From NCBI GenBank assembly GCA_022225965.2, contig JAKJXP020000075.1, forward strand, positions 62,001 to 126,000: a stretch of 64,000 bases of DNA. The letters run 5' to 3'. The position numbers and the translations under genes are program-made. The notes below the pieces were generated by a model, which searched no databases, was not told the DNA's origin, and saw nothing but the letters and a program-made list of their open reading frames with translations. Source of the stretch: Diatrype stigma (lineage: Eukaryota > Ascomycota > Sordariomycetes > Xylariales > Diatrypaceae). Shown here in pieces: positions 22,644 to 35,355 of this stretch. Position 1 is the stretch's first letter. Each line of letters begins with the position of its first letter.

Positions 22644-23995
22644 ATGCGCGCGACACCCTCCTACCCCACCACGCTGGTGGTGGCCTTCCTCTTAGGGGGC
22701 ACCCTCTCCCCCTCGTCCATAACAGCCGCGGCGGCACCGAGCGGCGACGACAACCCCAAGGGAACAGCAACAGCAACAGCAACGGCCTGCATGGCATCAT
22801 CGACTTCGGGGGCCTTCTACGACCTGCGGCCGGACATCGCGGTGAAGCCTTCGGCCGACGGGTCCAAGCCAGAGTTCCACGGCGCGCCGGATGAGGACTA
22901 CCATGCGCGCGGCTACGACTACGGGCGCAACTTCACCCTCAACATCTGCGAGCCCGTAGTGCAGAGCCCCGAGAACGTCGTTGGCGTTAAGGAGGAGCTC
23001 TGGCGCAACATCAGCGCCTACTACACCTCCAAGGGCGACGTCTACAGCCTCGGCCTCGAGTCCGCCAACCTGACCGCTCGCGGCAAGGAGCTCGTCCTGC
23101 AGTACACTGGCGGATCGCCCTGCGGGAAGAAGAAGGGGTCGCGCAGTGCAAGCTCAAGTACGAGTAGTAGTGGCATTGGTGGGGATAGTAAAAATTGGAG
23201 CAAACACGGAAGCGCCGTCCACGAGGGCGCCGCGTGGAAGGATTACGAGAGCGATGAGGAGGGCGACCATGACGATGATGCGCACACGACGTCAACAGAC
23301 AGAACAGAGGATGCGGCGGGGAGTCTGCGTGACGACAACGAGTACGATCGCCGGAAGTCGGCCACTATCTTCTTCAGCTGCGACTCGGCGGCCGAGTCCG
23401 CCACGGCCTCATTCATCGCAGCCGATCCGGAGGAATGCCACTACATCTTTAAGGTGAAGTCGCAGCACGCCTGTGCCGGCGCGGAGCCGCACAAAAACGG
23501 CAGCGTCGGTCCGGGCCCCGTCTTCCTCATCATCTTCGGCATCACCGTGCTAGTGTACCTGCTCGGTGGTATCTTCTACAACCGCGCCGTGTCGAATGCC
23601 CGGGGCTGGAAGCAGCTGCCCAACTACACTCTTTGGGCCAGCGTGTGGAGTTTCATCACAGTGAGTTTCTATAGGATTCAATACGCATTTGCCTCCCATC
23701 CCATCCCATTATACCAGCAATCTCGGTTCAAGTCCGAGAATAGCAGGGGAAGAGGGGAAAGAGGCGCCGGGACCCTTGCTCCCAGTAAAGTGGCTAGGAA
23801 CAAGGAAGAAAAATACTAACCGCCGAAGCATAGGATCTCTTCGTCATCGCGCTATCATCATGTGCCCGATTCCTCCCCAGCAGAAGGGGCTACCACTCAC
23901 TAGCGGGATCCCCCACCGGGAGGACGCGTAGCCACCGGGATCGCGAGGCCGAGAACCGGCTGATCGACCAGCTCGACGAGGAGTGGGACGACTAA
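22644..23995 (+). CDS. MRH-domain type I membrane protein, Mrl1/mannose-6-phosphate-receptor-like
   Basis: Two exons (22644-23660 and 23834-23995) around a 173-base GTGAGT..CATAG intron give 392 residues. An N-terminal signal (YPTTLVVAFLLGGTLSPSS) is followed by a lumenal domain with cysteines at about 49, 102, 160, 246, 265 and 277. Its phrases FTLNICEPVV, TIFFSCDS and EECHYIFKVKSQHAC match the mannose-6-phosphate receptor homology fold. A serine-rich acidic stretch (about 165-235) interrupts the domain. One transmembrane helix (about 292-312) follows. A short cytosolic tail ends in ENRLIDQLDEEWDD, with SRRGYHSL as a possible sorting motif. Relatives cycle between Golgi and endosome and assist vacuolar hydrolase maturation. 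Atg27 is the nearest alternative. Confidence 0.8.
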
Positions 23996-24773
23996 CCCCG
24001 ACGGAAGCATTGGTGGGCGGATGGATGGGTGGATTTGTTGAACTGCTTTGGTTAATGATGTGATTTATCTAAAATATGCGAGCTCTGATTTTCACTTCCT
24101 TTTCTATTTGTATATCATCATAGACAGACACTTTCCAGGCGAATGCATGCATGCGGGTCGTGTAACTCAAAGCACCCGACGACGATGCCGAGACGGGGAA
24201 ATCTTATTTGTTATCAAAGCACAGTAAAGCAAGGCTGGTTGGCGTTCAAATGGGATTAGTCAGGACGGGTGCCTTCTTTTTGGTCTAGATGCCCATTGCT
24301 ATTGTTTCTATCTACAAGCAGTCAAGCTACTAAGGTTACCACCTAGTTGGAAGTTTCCGAGCATGTTTCGATATATGTATAACATGTCAAGATTCAAGCA
24401 ATGCCGTCAATCCAACAGCCATGGACACAAACTAGCCATACCAACCAGGGTCTCATTATAATCTAACCACCGGTCATGATGCGACTTTAGAGGAAAGGGG
24501 GCGTTGAAAACTACTCTCATGCCAAGAAGTACACGCAACTGCCTGAGTTAACCAAGAAAAAAGCTGGCGAGCATCACAGGCCGGTAATAAACCAAAAAGC
24601 GTGACCATCACCTCCCTATAGATACTTAGTCAACTATGCTCTCGTCTACCGGGCCACTGGCTACCAATATTCCACCCAGCCTGAATATCCAGCTCCCATC
24701 ACCAACCCATGCCTTGTACTTCGTCCGGCCTATACATCGTATACCAACCGACCCTCCATACTTTTGTGGTAAA
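23996..24773. other. Intergenic region between convergent genes
   Basis: About 780 bases with the 3' regions of two convergent genes. Short open frames are present without support. Confidence 0.45.
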
Positions 24774-25718
24774 TCACACCCTCCGCCCAACCTTTCCCCA
24801 TATTGCCTCAAGCGAGTCGCGCTGCGATCTTTCAAGTAGGCTTGGCGATCCCGGTCTCGTGCCCGGGACTGGCCCCTTTTTATTTCCTGTTTGCGCAACA
24901 GGTTCCAGTGTCGGCGCCGTTGCTGTTTCCTGATCTCTCTCCACGATCCGGGCAATCTCGATCGATTTATCGAACCATGCCGACGCATGGTTGAACCAGT
25001 CTGCTGTGCCCGGAGCGGGCGCCCTCCTGGTGGCAGAAGATGAGTTGTTGTCTTCGTGTTCAGGTTCATGCTCATCAACATCAGTATCAGCATCGCTCTT
25101 GCCATCGCCTTCCTCGTCTTCCTCCTCTCCTTTCTCCGTACACTCCAGATCACGCGATGAGGAGTGGTGAGATGAAGGAGATGCGGAGCGAGATCTAGTG
25201 CGCGCTTTTTCAGCCTCACAGACCCAGCACGGAGCGACCGCGCCGGCCGTCCGAGCGCGCGAGCGACTACCCCCTCCGCCAACGTTTTCTCTGCATGCGT
25301 CGCAAGTCGGATGGTAGCGATGCAGTTGTTGTAAGACTGAGGTTCCTACTGTAGCCACCCGGGGAGTGCTGTATGAGGCGCAAGTGTTCGAGCCCATTGC
25401 ACTCGGCGCGATCGTGATGTTAGTCGGCACCGCGATCACTTGAGCCGGAGACGGTGCCGGTGCTGGTGCCGGTGCTGGTGCCGGTGCTGGTGCCGGGACA
25501 TGGATGACGATAGGCTGTGGTGCTGGGTTATTGGCGGTGGTGGCGGCGGTGGTGGGAGGGGAGAGCTGGGCGGTAGCTTCTGCCGGTTTGGTGGCGGGAG
25601 CTTGACGCTCAGAGGCGCCAGCAGCTCGAAACTTCTCGATGATGAGGCAGAACGCAAATGCGAGCAATAGAGTTACTACAACATCCCCGAGCGCCATTAT
25701 GAGATAGTTCTGGAGCAT
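24774..25718 (-). CDS. Small membrane-anchored protein with Pro-Ala repeat and CxxC pairs
   Basis: A single exon of 314 residues starts at ATG 25718. Residues about 8-28 (MALGDVVVTLLLAFAFCLII) form one hydrophobic helix, without a clear cleavage site, so a membrane anchor is likely. A disordered Pro/Ala region includes a perfect (PA)n run encoded by a 12-bp tandem repeat at about 25445-25497. Two cysteine pairs (CDAC and CWVC) could bind a metal. An acidic stretch (EKGEEEDEEGDGKSDADTD) follows. No family is recognised. The uninterrupted frame and ordered composition support a gene, but the exact 5' end could lie at the second Met. Confidence 0.6.
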   Translation of the reverse strand: MLQNYLIMALGDVVVTLLLAFAFCLIIEKFRAAGASERQAPATKPAEATAQLSPPTTAATTANNPAPQPIVIHVPAPAPAPAPAPAPAPSPAQVIAVPTNITIAPSAMGSNTCASYSTPRVATVGTSVLQQLHRYHPTCDACRENVGGGGSRSRARTAGAVAPCWVCEAEKARTRSRSASPSSHHSSSRDLECTEKGEEEDEEGDGKSDADTDVDEHEPEHEDNNSSSATRRAPAPGTADWFNHASAWFDKSIEIARIVERDQETATAPTLEPVAQTGNKKGPVPGTRPGSPSLLERSQRDSLEAIWGKVGRRV

Positions 25719-26602
25719 GGTTGTGATCCCGGTATATAGTGGAGACTTCCTGGTTTAAGGGGCTCGAATGTGATATGTCCAGTTTTCATATTGGCCCAAG
25801 ATTGAGGTGCGGGTCCTACTTCGAGCGAGGGCGTAAAGATATATATGACCTTTGATGAATGTGGATGTCTTGAGAGTGTCATCTTTGTTCCTAGATATCA
25901 ACTCAAGTTGGTCGAAAGATATGTCTCGATTACTCTAGATAGTGGATACCTATTCTATTCAATTGTCGCCGAGTATGTTCACTTCTACTTTGCAATTACC
26001 AGTATAAGAGAGAACCGCCTCGAATAGTTGGCGATGTCCTCTACGGCGTGGTATATCTCTATGCTATCTAGAAGGCGATTTGATGTCATAAATTCGTTGT
26101 TCTCTACCTAAAATAGGGGGACGGAGGGGGACCGGATACAGTGTCATTGCGTATGAGAAAATACAATTGAATTAATTACGAGCAAAACTGCAATTGCAAT
26201 CCTTGAATTCACGGGTTCCAATGAGTATACTCCGTCAAAACATCTGTTATGTCACCGTTTCCGCTTGGTTTGAGATTGCTCTGGAGGCTGCATCACGTAC
26301 CAAGACCATAGTTATCCGAGATGGGGTAATCGTATGCGATCAGGCGCGCTTGATCTTCCTCCAATATGTATTCTCCAAATCACGGTGGCATTCATATAGT
26401 GAGCGAATGGGATGCGAACAGCTTCTCCGTGGAGCTATCGAGTTGTATATAAGGAGTGAGCACACACCAATGTGATAGCTCCAAGCAGCTTTCCTCCCCC
26501 TCTCTTGGTTACACCTGAACTCATCTAGAGCGCCTCTCAATGCAACCATTGCTTTTCCCCTCCACACGTTAGCATCTTACGTTTTTCATCCGGGGCATCA
26601 CG
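25719..26602. other. Divergent intergenic region
   Basis: Sits between the membrane protein (minus) and the cytochrome P450 (plus). No supported coding frame. Presumed promoters for both. Confidence 0.45.
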
Positions 26603-28711
26603 ATGGTTCCTGAGTTTAGTAGGCTAGTTCTCCTTCCCACCTTCGTCACTTCTCTGTCGGGTTATATTACTATAGCGGTCCTAGGCATCTTGTGTCACAG
26701 GTTATACTTCATCCGAGGCGAGCACCATTTTCAAGCCCCTTTGTATTGTGGACTATGGATCTTCCTCTCTATCTCGACGATTGTCGTGATTTTCTCCTCC
26801 CTAGCTTTTGGGGGCGACAGTCGTCGTGACATTATTGATCCTCTTCGTGTGACGGTCACAATCCACATCGTTTTCTTCGGCGCACTTTCCGGCAGCATCG
26901 TTGTGTATAGGGTATTCCAGCACCCATTGAGTGATTTCGATGGACCGCGCTTCGCCGCCGTTTCTAAGCTGTGGCATTCAAGCCAAATGCTCAGGACAGA
27001 AAACCACTTGCTCCTCGAGTCTCTTCGCACCAAATATGGAAATATCATCAGGACTGGTAAGTGGCCAGTTCCTCCTCAACAACAACTAAAATAAAACCCC
27101 ATGGACTCCCTATTCCCCCTGAAGCTTCATATCAGTGTCAACTTTCCGCATATGGGATGTCCAGAGCTTCAGCGAAATTGACGTATCACAGGGCCCCAGG
27201 AACTCACAGTTGTCGACCCTGGCGTTATACACGTGATTGGAGGGCCTGCCACCTCATGTGTGAAGCCCCCCTTTTACGACTTAATGCACCCATATAAGGC
27301 ACTCAACACGATCCGGGCTAAAGAGGCGTATGCTCCACGCCGTAAAAAATGGGATGAGGCTTTCGGGGCTTCTTTTTCACGTAAATATAATCTATTTCTT
27401 GTCTTTGAAATGGCTGTCGAGGCTAAAGGAAGCTTGTAGACAAAGAGGCACGCGTACAGCACTTTGCAACACTTCTCCTAAAGCAGATCCACGCATCGAC
27501 TACACATCCAATCAACATGACCACATGGTTTTACCACTTTGCATTCGATGCCATGGGCGACCTAGGCTTTGGACAGTCCTTTTCACTGATCCCCGAGCTC
27601 GACGGTTCCATATCCAAGCCACACTTCGCCCCCGCCTTACTTTCGCAAGGGATGTCCATGCTACGGTTCTTCTCCCCGACCCCTTGGCTGGGTCAGATCT
27701 GCCTCGCCTGGGCTCCGTATGTACCATTCATCTCACAGAAGTGGACTCGTGCACTAAGGTGGGCGGCAGAGACGTGTGATGCGAAACTAGAACGCGCCCA
27801 GACCGGAATCAGCGGCCAGGATGTGTTCAGCCACTTCATAGCAACGGCTTTCAAGGAGGGTGATATGGAATCGTTAAACCGCTTAGCACTATATGGAGAT
27901 GCGTTTGCTGTGGCCGTTGCGGGGAGCCACACTGTGGCGTTGATACTAACTTTTCTATTTTACGAACTCGCCCAACGGCCTGCCCTACAGGAGGCATTGC
28001 GAAACGAGATCGATGCTTCAGGGTCTATGGTTTCTACTGAAGGCGAGCATGCGCTGCGGGTGGAGTTGAATATGCCAGCTGTAGAGAAAATGCCCTTGTT
28101 GGATGCCTGCATCAATGAAGTTCTACGACTATATCCACCGGTGCCGACGGGTGGCATGAGACAGACGGTGAAACCAATGATGATAGCCGGCAGGTTGATT
28201 CCACCAGATACGGTGATTGTTGCCCCAAGGTGGTCCATAGGAAGAAGTGAGATCACCCCCCCCCGACCCTAACCCTCCCCCCTTTTCACCAGCCCCACTT
28301 TTGTATGTCCCCGCGACGTAGTAGCGACTGATGCAAGACAGTGGAATCTGCTTTTGAGAAACCGAACGACTTCATCCCAGAGAGATGGACGACAAAGCCA
28401 CAGATGGTGATTGAAGCTAGAGCCCTAAATGGCTTTGGAATCGGTGTGTATATATGTTTTGACTACATCGGTGCTCGACTGCTCTGACCGCTGATGTCTA
28501 TATAGGACGGTACGTTTGCCCGGGTAAGAAAGTAGGGATGTTGGAGGTTCGTACAGTGGCTACTATGATCATCTCCAACTTTGAATTTCACATAGACCCC
28601 TCTAGCAAAAGACCAAGCCGGTGTGTTGATGACATTCAAGACTGCTTCACTGCTTCCGCTGGCGACTTGGACCTTGTTTTCACACCCCTCGCGCATTGTC
28701 ACCAGGATTAA
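26603..28711 (+). CDS. Cytochrome P450 monooxygenase
   Basis: Five exons (26603-27056, 27192-27380, 27440-28246, 28342-28443, 28506-28711) give 585 residues. The enzyme should be anchored in the endoplasmic reticulum by several N-terminal hydrophobic helices, with the HRLYFIRGEHH motif seen in P450s annotated as tryprostatin B 6-hydroxylase-like. Family marks are FAFDAMGDLGFGQSF, the I-helix AVAVAGSHTV (about 371-380), the ExxR helix INEVLRLYPP (Glu441, Arg444), FIPERWT, and a haem loop GFGIGRYVCPGKK with Cys522 reconstituted exactly across the last intron. The I-helix has AGSHT where AG.DT is usual, so the acidic residue is replaced. The gene converges on the hydantoinase-like gene and may belong to the neighbouring cluster. 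The substrate is unknown. Confidence 0.88.
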
Positions 28712-28930
28712 AAGCCCGGTTGGCTCAAATGAACGGGCAAGTGAGTCACCGCGGAAGGCTTTCATGTGACGTGGAAGGCTCGGCAGGCTACGATAAACGG
28801 GGTCTCTACATACGGAATCTGATGCGGATTGAACACCTAAGTAATTATGTCTAAATATGGATACTTAAGTTATCTCACAAAAGAAACGTCCAATATCCTC
28901 ATTGGTGACAGACATAGTTCGAACCGTGTT

Positions 28931-31900
28931 CTATGTCGTGTTGTACTCGTCGATCACACTCCGAGGCTTTTCAAACTTGCCGAGGGGTACATAGTCAAGG
29001 TCGTTAATGCCGAAGCCTTTTGGTCCACCTATTTCAATACCTCTTTCCGTAGAAGTCCACTTCTCGGATGCGGTTATACCGAGGACGGTAACAAGAAGGC
29101 CGTACCGGTACTCCTGCGTACCAAGAGCTTCACCATTCTGCGCATCGAGCACAGTGATCAAATCTGGCACCATAGCGATGATCTTATTCCGACATTAGTA
29201 TATATACGTCATGGGCGTAGAAGTAAAGGGAGGTGTCAATTACCTGTTCCTCTCCAGAACTATCGATCTTCGTGGCTAGGATGTTCTCGTTCTTGAACGG
29301 AATCTTGAGCTTCTCGGTTGGCCCCCTGGGTTTCGCTTGCGTGCTTTGAGGCGAGCCGTCCTCCGGCGTTGTAGCTTCGATGATCACCTCGCCATAAGCA
29401 TGCCCCATCCTCGTGACGCGCTCGACCCCAACGATCTTGCCCTTGAAGAGTACCTTGGCTGATGCTGAGCCACCAACCTCCCCGATGATAGACTCGGCGA
29501 CCGTATCAATACTGTTCTGGCATATACATAGCGCAACCGCCCTGCCTATTCTCCAGGAGAGGGAGATTGTGTTCTCGACAACCCAGGACTTCGTGTTCGC
29601 CCCGCTGACTGGGCCTTTGGCGCAACCGACGTGCGAGCCCATCTGGGACAAAGCGGCGCGGAAGGCCCTCTCAACATCCAACTCGGTTTTCGCTTTCATC
29701 ATAAACTAATGATACGTTAGTCTTGAGTCTCGATAGTGTGAATAGGTGGAGTTTGATCCCGTTGCATACCATAATCCTGCCGTTCCCGTCTGAGATGCAT
29801 GTTGGTACCATCATAGCTTTCTTTTCGTATACAACAGGGGTTGTCTGGTTAGAAACTGGATAGGCTCGACCCATCCAATCGCCATCTATGGTGGGGATGT
29901 CCATGTTCGTGGAGGCTCCAAGGATCAGACCCTGCAAACCGTTACCGCCTCCGATTTCAAGAGAGATGACAGCGTTCGGTTTGACTTTCAGGTACTTGTA
30001 GAGCTCGACCTGCGACTCCATCATTCTAGAGCATAGCGTCAGTAGCTGTCTAGGATGCGATGAGCCGATCATTGAGAGAACCTACTCGTCACCATACGGC
30101 TTCTCGATCGAGACTTGCGGAGACCCTTTGCCGCCACCACAAGCAACCAAATCATCATCCTTGAGATCCCATGGTGATATGATTCGCACCGTCGCGCCGG
30201 CTCTCATCATTTCTCGAAGCCTGAGCATGTGCTGGTATGGGCTACCGCCACCACCGGTCCCTAGGATGTAGCATCCTGTGGTGATCCATGCCAGATCCGT
30301 TTCAGAGAGGAGCCATTCCCTATTGATAACCCGCGGCTTATACGACTCAATGTATTCCTTCGTGATTACGATGCTTTCCAGGGATGAATCATCGGAGGAA
30401 TCTGTTTTACTCACTTCCTCCAGCGCACCAAGCACGTTTTCGGCTCCTTCAACATCGCCATTAGTCGACTGAGCATTGTCTGTGAAGTCTGTTCTGGAAA
30501 AGTCAAAGTCGCCCACAGCCTTGACTATTATTCTGGATTTGTTGGCGATATACTAAGGTCAAAGGTCAGAGAACATGTTTGTCAATTGGCAATTATAAAG
30601 TTGACTAACCTGTAAGGGGAAGTTGTCTACTTCCGCAACGGTGACCGACTCTCTCAACGCACCATTCTCCACCGCTTTCTCGACCGCTCGACTTTGCACG
30701 TCCTCAATTGCCTGTGAGAGTGTTTTCGCTTCGGTACTTTCAATCGAGTCAATAACTCCGCTCACTCGAGCCGTCGCAGCACCGATCGCGTTCGCCACGC
30801 CAGACCAGTTGGGCTTTATCACCCTGCTAGCACCGGCGAGACTGTCAGGGGCAATAACAGCACCGCCACCAACTAGGACAACAGGGATATCCTCTGGCGA
30901 GGTCTTCATGGTATCGATGATTCGTTCCAGCATCGACTTGACCTTGGCCTTGAACTCTGTGAGATCCCCCTGTAAACCTGAGGTCTCCACCAGAGCCCGG
31001 TCCCCGATTTGCACATCCTTGTCTGCCAAAACGGTGAAGTCTGTAGTTGTTGGAACATCCCCACCGAACACTAGGGCCTTGGTTTGAATCTGATACCCGA
31101 CGCTCTCTGGTCCTATAGTGAGGTGTCCGTCTTTGTCTTTGCCCACAATCGACCCTCCACCCAAGCCAATGCTTCGCACGTCGGGATAGGAGAAGTTGGT
31201 ACGGACCCCTGAGATCTCACTGTATGCCGCAGCCTGTCTTGGAAACCCGTTCTTGAGAAGCAAACCAACATCCGTAGTGGTGCCACCGATGTCTACTACC
31301 ATCATGGCCTCCTTGTTGAAATCCTGCGTCAGAAAGGCAGCTCCTCTCATGCTGTTGGTCGGTCCACTAGAGAAGGTTCGGATGGGCAACTTGGCTGCGG
31401 AACTTGCCGGTAATATCGTCCCGTCGTTCTGGGTGACAAATACTGGGCACCGGAGATTCAGACGGGATATCGCATCTTGAAAGGAATTTATGGTGCGTCG
31501 AGCAAAAGATAGTATCGAGGCATTGAGGATGGCTGCGTTTTCCCTTTCCAGATATCCAATGTTCGCAACATCTTTGGACATCACGACGTCGGCGGCAGGG
31601 TATGCTTCCCGTATGACCTCTGCTGCCCTTTCTTCTTGCCTATAAACAATGTCGATAGGGCTAAAGATCCCCACAACGACAATACTCTTGATCCCCTTGG
31701 ACATGATAACTTCACACTGTCGGCGGACTTCATGCTCATCCAGCTCAGATATCAAGCTACCATCGATTTCTAACCCCCCGTTTACCGTACTTCGGTGAGT
31801 ACAGATGATATTTCGGAGTTTTGATGGCCAATCAACCCCCACAGGTATGCTCTGGGAAAAGGGCCCGCAAAGCCTGATAACGGCTACCTTCGCCAGGCGC

Positions 31901-32234
31901 GACTGATCCATCTCGACGACAGCATTGATGAAATGCGTCGTCCCAATAGTAACACTGGCAATGCTTTGAGGGTCGACATTAGACTGCTCAAACATCTCCC
32001 TAATGACGATGTTGATGCCGTCGCTAGGGTTCTTCGTAGTACTGACTTTCTTCCATGCTACGATGCCCCTATCCGGTTCGGATGACCTAGTGGGGTCTAA
32101 TACCACCCCATCAGTGTTGGTTCTGTATAACGCTCGTTAGCTTTGATACTTATTAGGGAATAAGAGGTACGTCGCAAAGCATGTGAGCCTCACCCGCCAA
32201 CATCAACCCCGATCCTCAAAGTAGGTGTCGCCAT
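28931..32234 (-). CDS. Hydantoinase/oxoprolinase fused to DUF917 domain
   Basis: Six exons on the minus strand (32234-32194, 32122-30610, 30552-30086, 30025-29770, 29705-29244, 29182-28931) give 996 residues. The N-terminal ATPase fold has IGVDVGGTNTDGVVLD (residues 8-23), a phosphate-binding loop restored across the first intron. The hydantoinase A core follows with VVDIGGTTTDVGLL (289-302), SIGLGGGSIVG and VVLVGGGAVIAP. A short linker leads to a DUF917 domain from about residue 575 (LAWITTGCYILGTGGGGSPY, SLEIGGGNGLQGLI, MVPDLITVLDAQNGEAL). Relatives hydrolyse cyclic ureides or imides such as hydantoins and 5-oxoproline, usually with ATP. The permease gene diverges from it across 1.1 kb, which suggests joint uptake and opening of a heterocycle. 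A TATA-like TATATA lies about 155 bases upstream of the ATG. All motifs are intact. The substrate is inferred only at class level. Confidence 0.9.
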
Positions 32235-33358
32235 GATGATCGTGCTCTCAGTCAAACCGGCTGCCGGTAGGGTATTGTAGTTTGGACGGTAAAACGAGTA
32301 TCATGTGCTTCGTCTCAAACCTGGGAAACTTCGAAGTACACGCTCTCTTCAGGTTATTGCAAGGTCAAGACCGTCAAACAAGTGGATATATAAACATCTC
32401 ATTCTCAGACTTATAAACACAGTAGAAGTGGGCGGAATGGCCGCAGTTGGTTTCTTATCCTAGTTGTCTCAGTGAATAGATATTTAGTCATATTTACAAC
32501 ACCATTAGGAATACAAGGTGTTCAAAATGCTTGCCGGATACAATATGAATTTAGTAACCTCAGATTGGATCGGCTAGTTGAGGGGTTAGCGGAAGGTTAT
32601 GCAGATTCGGTCGCACTCCAATGCCAAGTTAAACAGGGATGCGACAGTTGGATGAGTATCCCGCCTATCTAAGCTTTCCTTCACTGAGCGTTAGTGAAAT
32701 GATCTGTCGAATCACTGAAGTAAACCCTTACGACGTGGTATAACCAACTATTTCAGACTTTCCGCTGCTAAGAGCAATTGATGTCAATGAAGGCGAGCCG
32801 AGATCGGTCCGGCGTTCAGTTCCCGAAGACGAAGTCTAGCGACTATAGATAATCCTTGTTAGCCGACCAGATTTACCTATAATCACCTAGTTCCATCGGG
32901 TGCCAATGTTCCTTATCTTGAACCACCATTTCTAAAACCGGGGCTGCCCTGGTATCCCCAAGTCATCTGCATCGTGACACGCCCGAGGAAGGCCGGCAGT
33001 TATATGTATTTCATTGCCTTGAACTGGGATGCATGGTCGTTATAGAGGTGTGAATACCATGATATTGGCCAACCTTATCAGCGAATTGGGGGTCAACCGT
33101 CTCCCCACTTACACAAACGCCCCTATCGGGCTTCTACGCCCTGGGCTCTCCGCGAAAGGAGAAGATTATTATACCATGCTACCACCATTTGAATAGCTAT
33201 TACGGATCTAACTCCCAGACCATTAATACAAGTTTTTTACCACCGAACCCCCCAGAAATTTGGGACTCAATATCTGTAGGACGAAGAACCCTTGGATACC
33301 CCGAGTTGAAAGGTTCTCTCCATACTACCCCGTGTCCTAGCCAGAGATAGCCAGAGAT
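32235..33358. promoter_or_regulatory. Divergent promoter region of hydantoinase-like and permease genes
   Basis: 1.1 kb between the two ATGs, with no supported gene. TATATA around 32390 lies properly placed for the minus-strand gene. A shared region of this kind often allows common control of catabolic partners. No named binding site is claimed, although fungal nitrogen genes often use GATA sites. Confidence 0.45.
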
Positions 33359-35355
33359 ATGGCTACCAAAACGTTCCGCAGAGTGAGGGAGGTTGTCACA
33401 CTGAGTGCCGACGGATCTCAACATGAGGAAGTCAGTGCTTGGTCAAACCGTGATCTGATACCGCTACCACCAGTACGACGAACGTGGGGCTGGTTCAACT
33501 TCTTTGGCTCGTGGTCTCTGTAAGTATAAGGGTGCCCTGCTATTCTACAACATCCAAATGAAGAGGCAGAATTGCTAATAATCTGTTTCAGCTCTTCACT
33601 CAATGTAGCGACATGGCAGACCCCGAACACATTCTTAACGCAGGGGCTCTCGGTTGGCCAAGCCATGGCGGTCATCGTCATCTCCCGGGCCCTTTGCTGT
33701 CTATTCGCCGTCCTCGTTGCTTGGTGTGGTTTGACGTGGCATATTGGATTTACCGTGCAGAACCGGTACACATGGGGTTTTCGAGCGAGCTACATCCCTC
33801 TTTTACAGCGAATCCTGCTGAACTTCATTTGGAACGCTATTCAATGTAAGACTAAGCACCCCTATTACACTACACTCTCACTGTAAGGTTTTACTAATGT
33901 TATATAACAGGCTGGAATGGTGCAAAACTCGTCACGTAAGTAAAAGTTGATGAAAAGTCGTTGACATAACAATACTTGAACCTGTGCTAACATGGAGTAG
34001 TGTTTGCATTACTGCTATATGGCCATCGTTCGCGCAAATCCCCAACACACTTAATCCCAATACCCCTACTACGACATACGAGCTTGTTGGCTTCATAATA
34101 TTCTGGGTTATATCAGTCCCCTTCCTGTTCATTCGTCCAGAAAGGTTCAAGAAGCCGTTCTTCGTGTCATCGGTGATGTGCGGCATAGGCATGATCTGCC
34201 TGATGATCTGGTCCTTAGCTACTGCCCGAGGAGTCGGTCCCATATTTTATCAGGGGGAGAAGGTTGCTGCCACCTCAAATTGGACCGCCTCATGGCTCAT
34301 GATGGCCGGCATCAACCAAGCGATCGGCCAAAAAGCAGCTGGCATGACAAACAGCAGCGACTTTTCCCGATACGCGAAGAAGAAGTCTGATTACCTCATT
34401 GGTACGATTTCGGTCTATTGGCTTACGGGTGTGCTCGTGTGCTTTGGAGGTCTGGTAACTACTGCCGCTTGCCAGAAGATCTACGGAACTATCTACTGGA
34501 ACCCGCCGGATTTACTCATGGTTATGATGGATCGTAAGTTCTGAAGCCTTGTAACTTTAGTAACATGTACTTACAACAATCCCAACAGATGGCCAAGGTT
34601 CATCCGGTGCACGAGCAGCTGTCTTCTTTCTCGCTTTGTCGTTTGCCTTCACATCGATGTTCGAGAACGTTTGCTCTAACGCCGTCGCTGGTGGCATAGA
34701 CTTAGCAGGCCTGTTCCCGAGGTACATTGACATCCGACGCGGCGCGCTCATTACGTTCTTCGCCGCCTGGATCATCCAGCCGTGGCAGCTAATTAACCAG
34801 GCTGCGACCTTCATCGCTGTTCTAAACTCATTCGCCGTGTTCTTGGCTCCTATCATGGGTGTCATGGTTTGCGATTACTTTGTACTCCGACGTCAAAGAG
34901 TGAAGCTGTCACATCTATTCACCCCCAAGGCTTCGGACTATTGGTTCTGGCATGGCGTCAACATCCGAGTCATCCCTTGCTGGATTGCCGGCTGGGCTCC
35001 AACAATCGGTGGCTTGATCGTCAGTGCTCAGGGCAAAAAGGATGCGCCGAGGGCCGTCTACGAGTTGTACTATATCGCATTCTTTGTCGGGTTCCTCATA
35101 TCTTTCATCCTCTTCTACGGTGCCAACCGACTCTTCCCCGTGGGGCTTATGGGCGAGATAGACGAGACCGATATATACGAGACGTTTACAGTAGAAGAAG
35201 CACGCAAGCTGGGGGTGGTGCCCTCAGGAACGGTCGAAGAGTTTGGCAGCGAATATCTTAAGACTGAAGGTGTTGAAATTGCAGCGACTGAGAGAAAAGA
35301 TAGCAACGAAAAGGGGTGGAAGAGATGGTTAGCTCTGAATAACAGCAAGAGCTGA
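33359..35355 (+). CDS. NCS1-family permease (uracil/allantoin/hydantoin type)
   Basis: Five exons (33359-33519, 33592-33845, 33911-33935, 34001-34533, 34589-35355) give 579 residues, including a 25-base micro-exon whose inclusion is needed to keep frame. NCS1 proteins are 12-helix plasma-membrane importers of nucleobases and related rings. Family marks are SNRDLIPLPPVRRTWGWFNF, NVATWQTPNTFLTQGLSVGQ, AIWPSFAQIPNTL, AGMTNSSDFSRYAKKKSDY, FPRYIDIRRGALIT, PWQLINQAATFIAVLNSF and the DYFVLRR cytoplasmic motif. The sequence is of the Fur-like (uracil/allantoin/uridine) branch rather than the purine-cytosine branch, judged from these motifs. With the adjacent hydantoinase-like enzyme, a cyclic ureide or imide is the likely cargo (inference). 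Confidence 0.92.
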
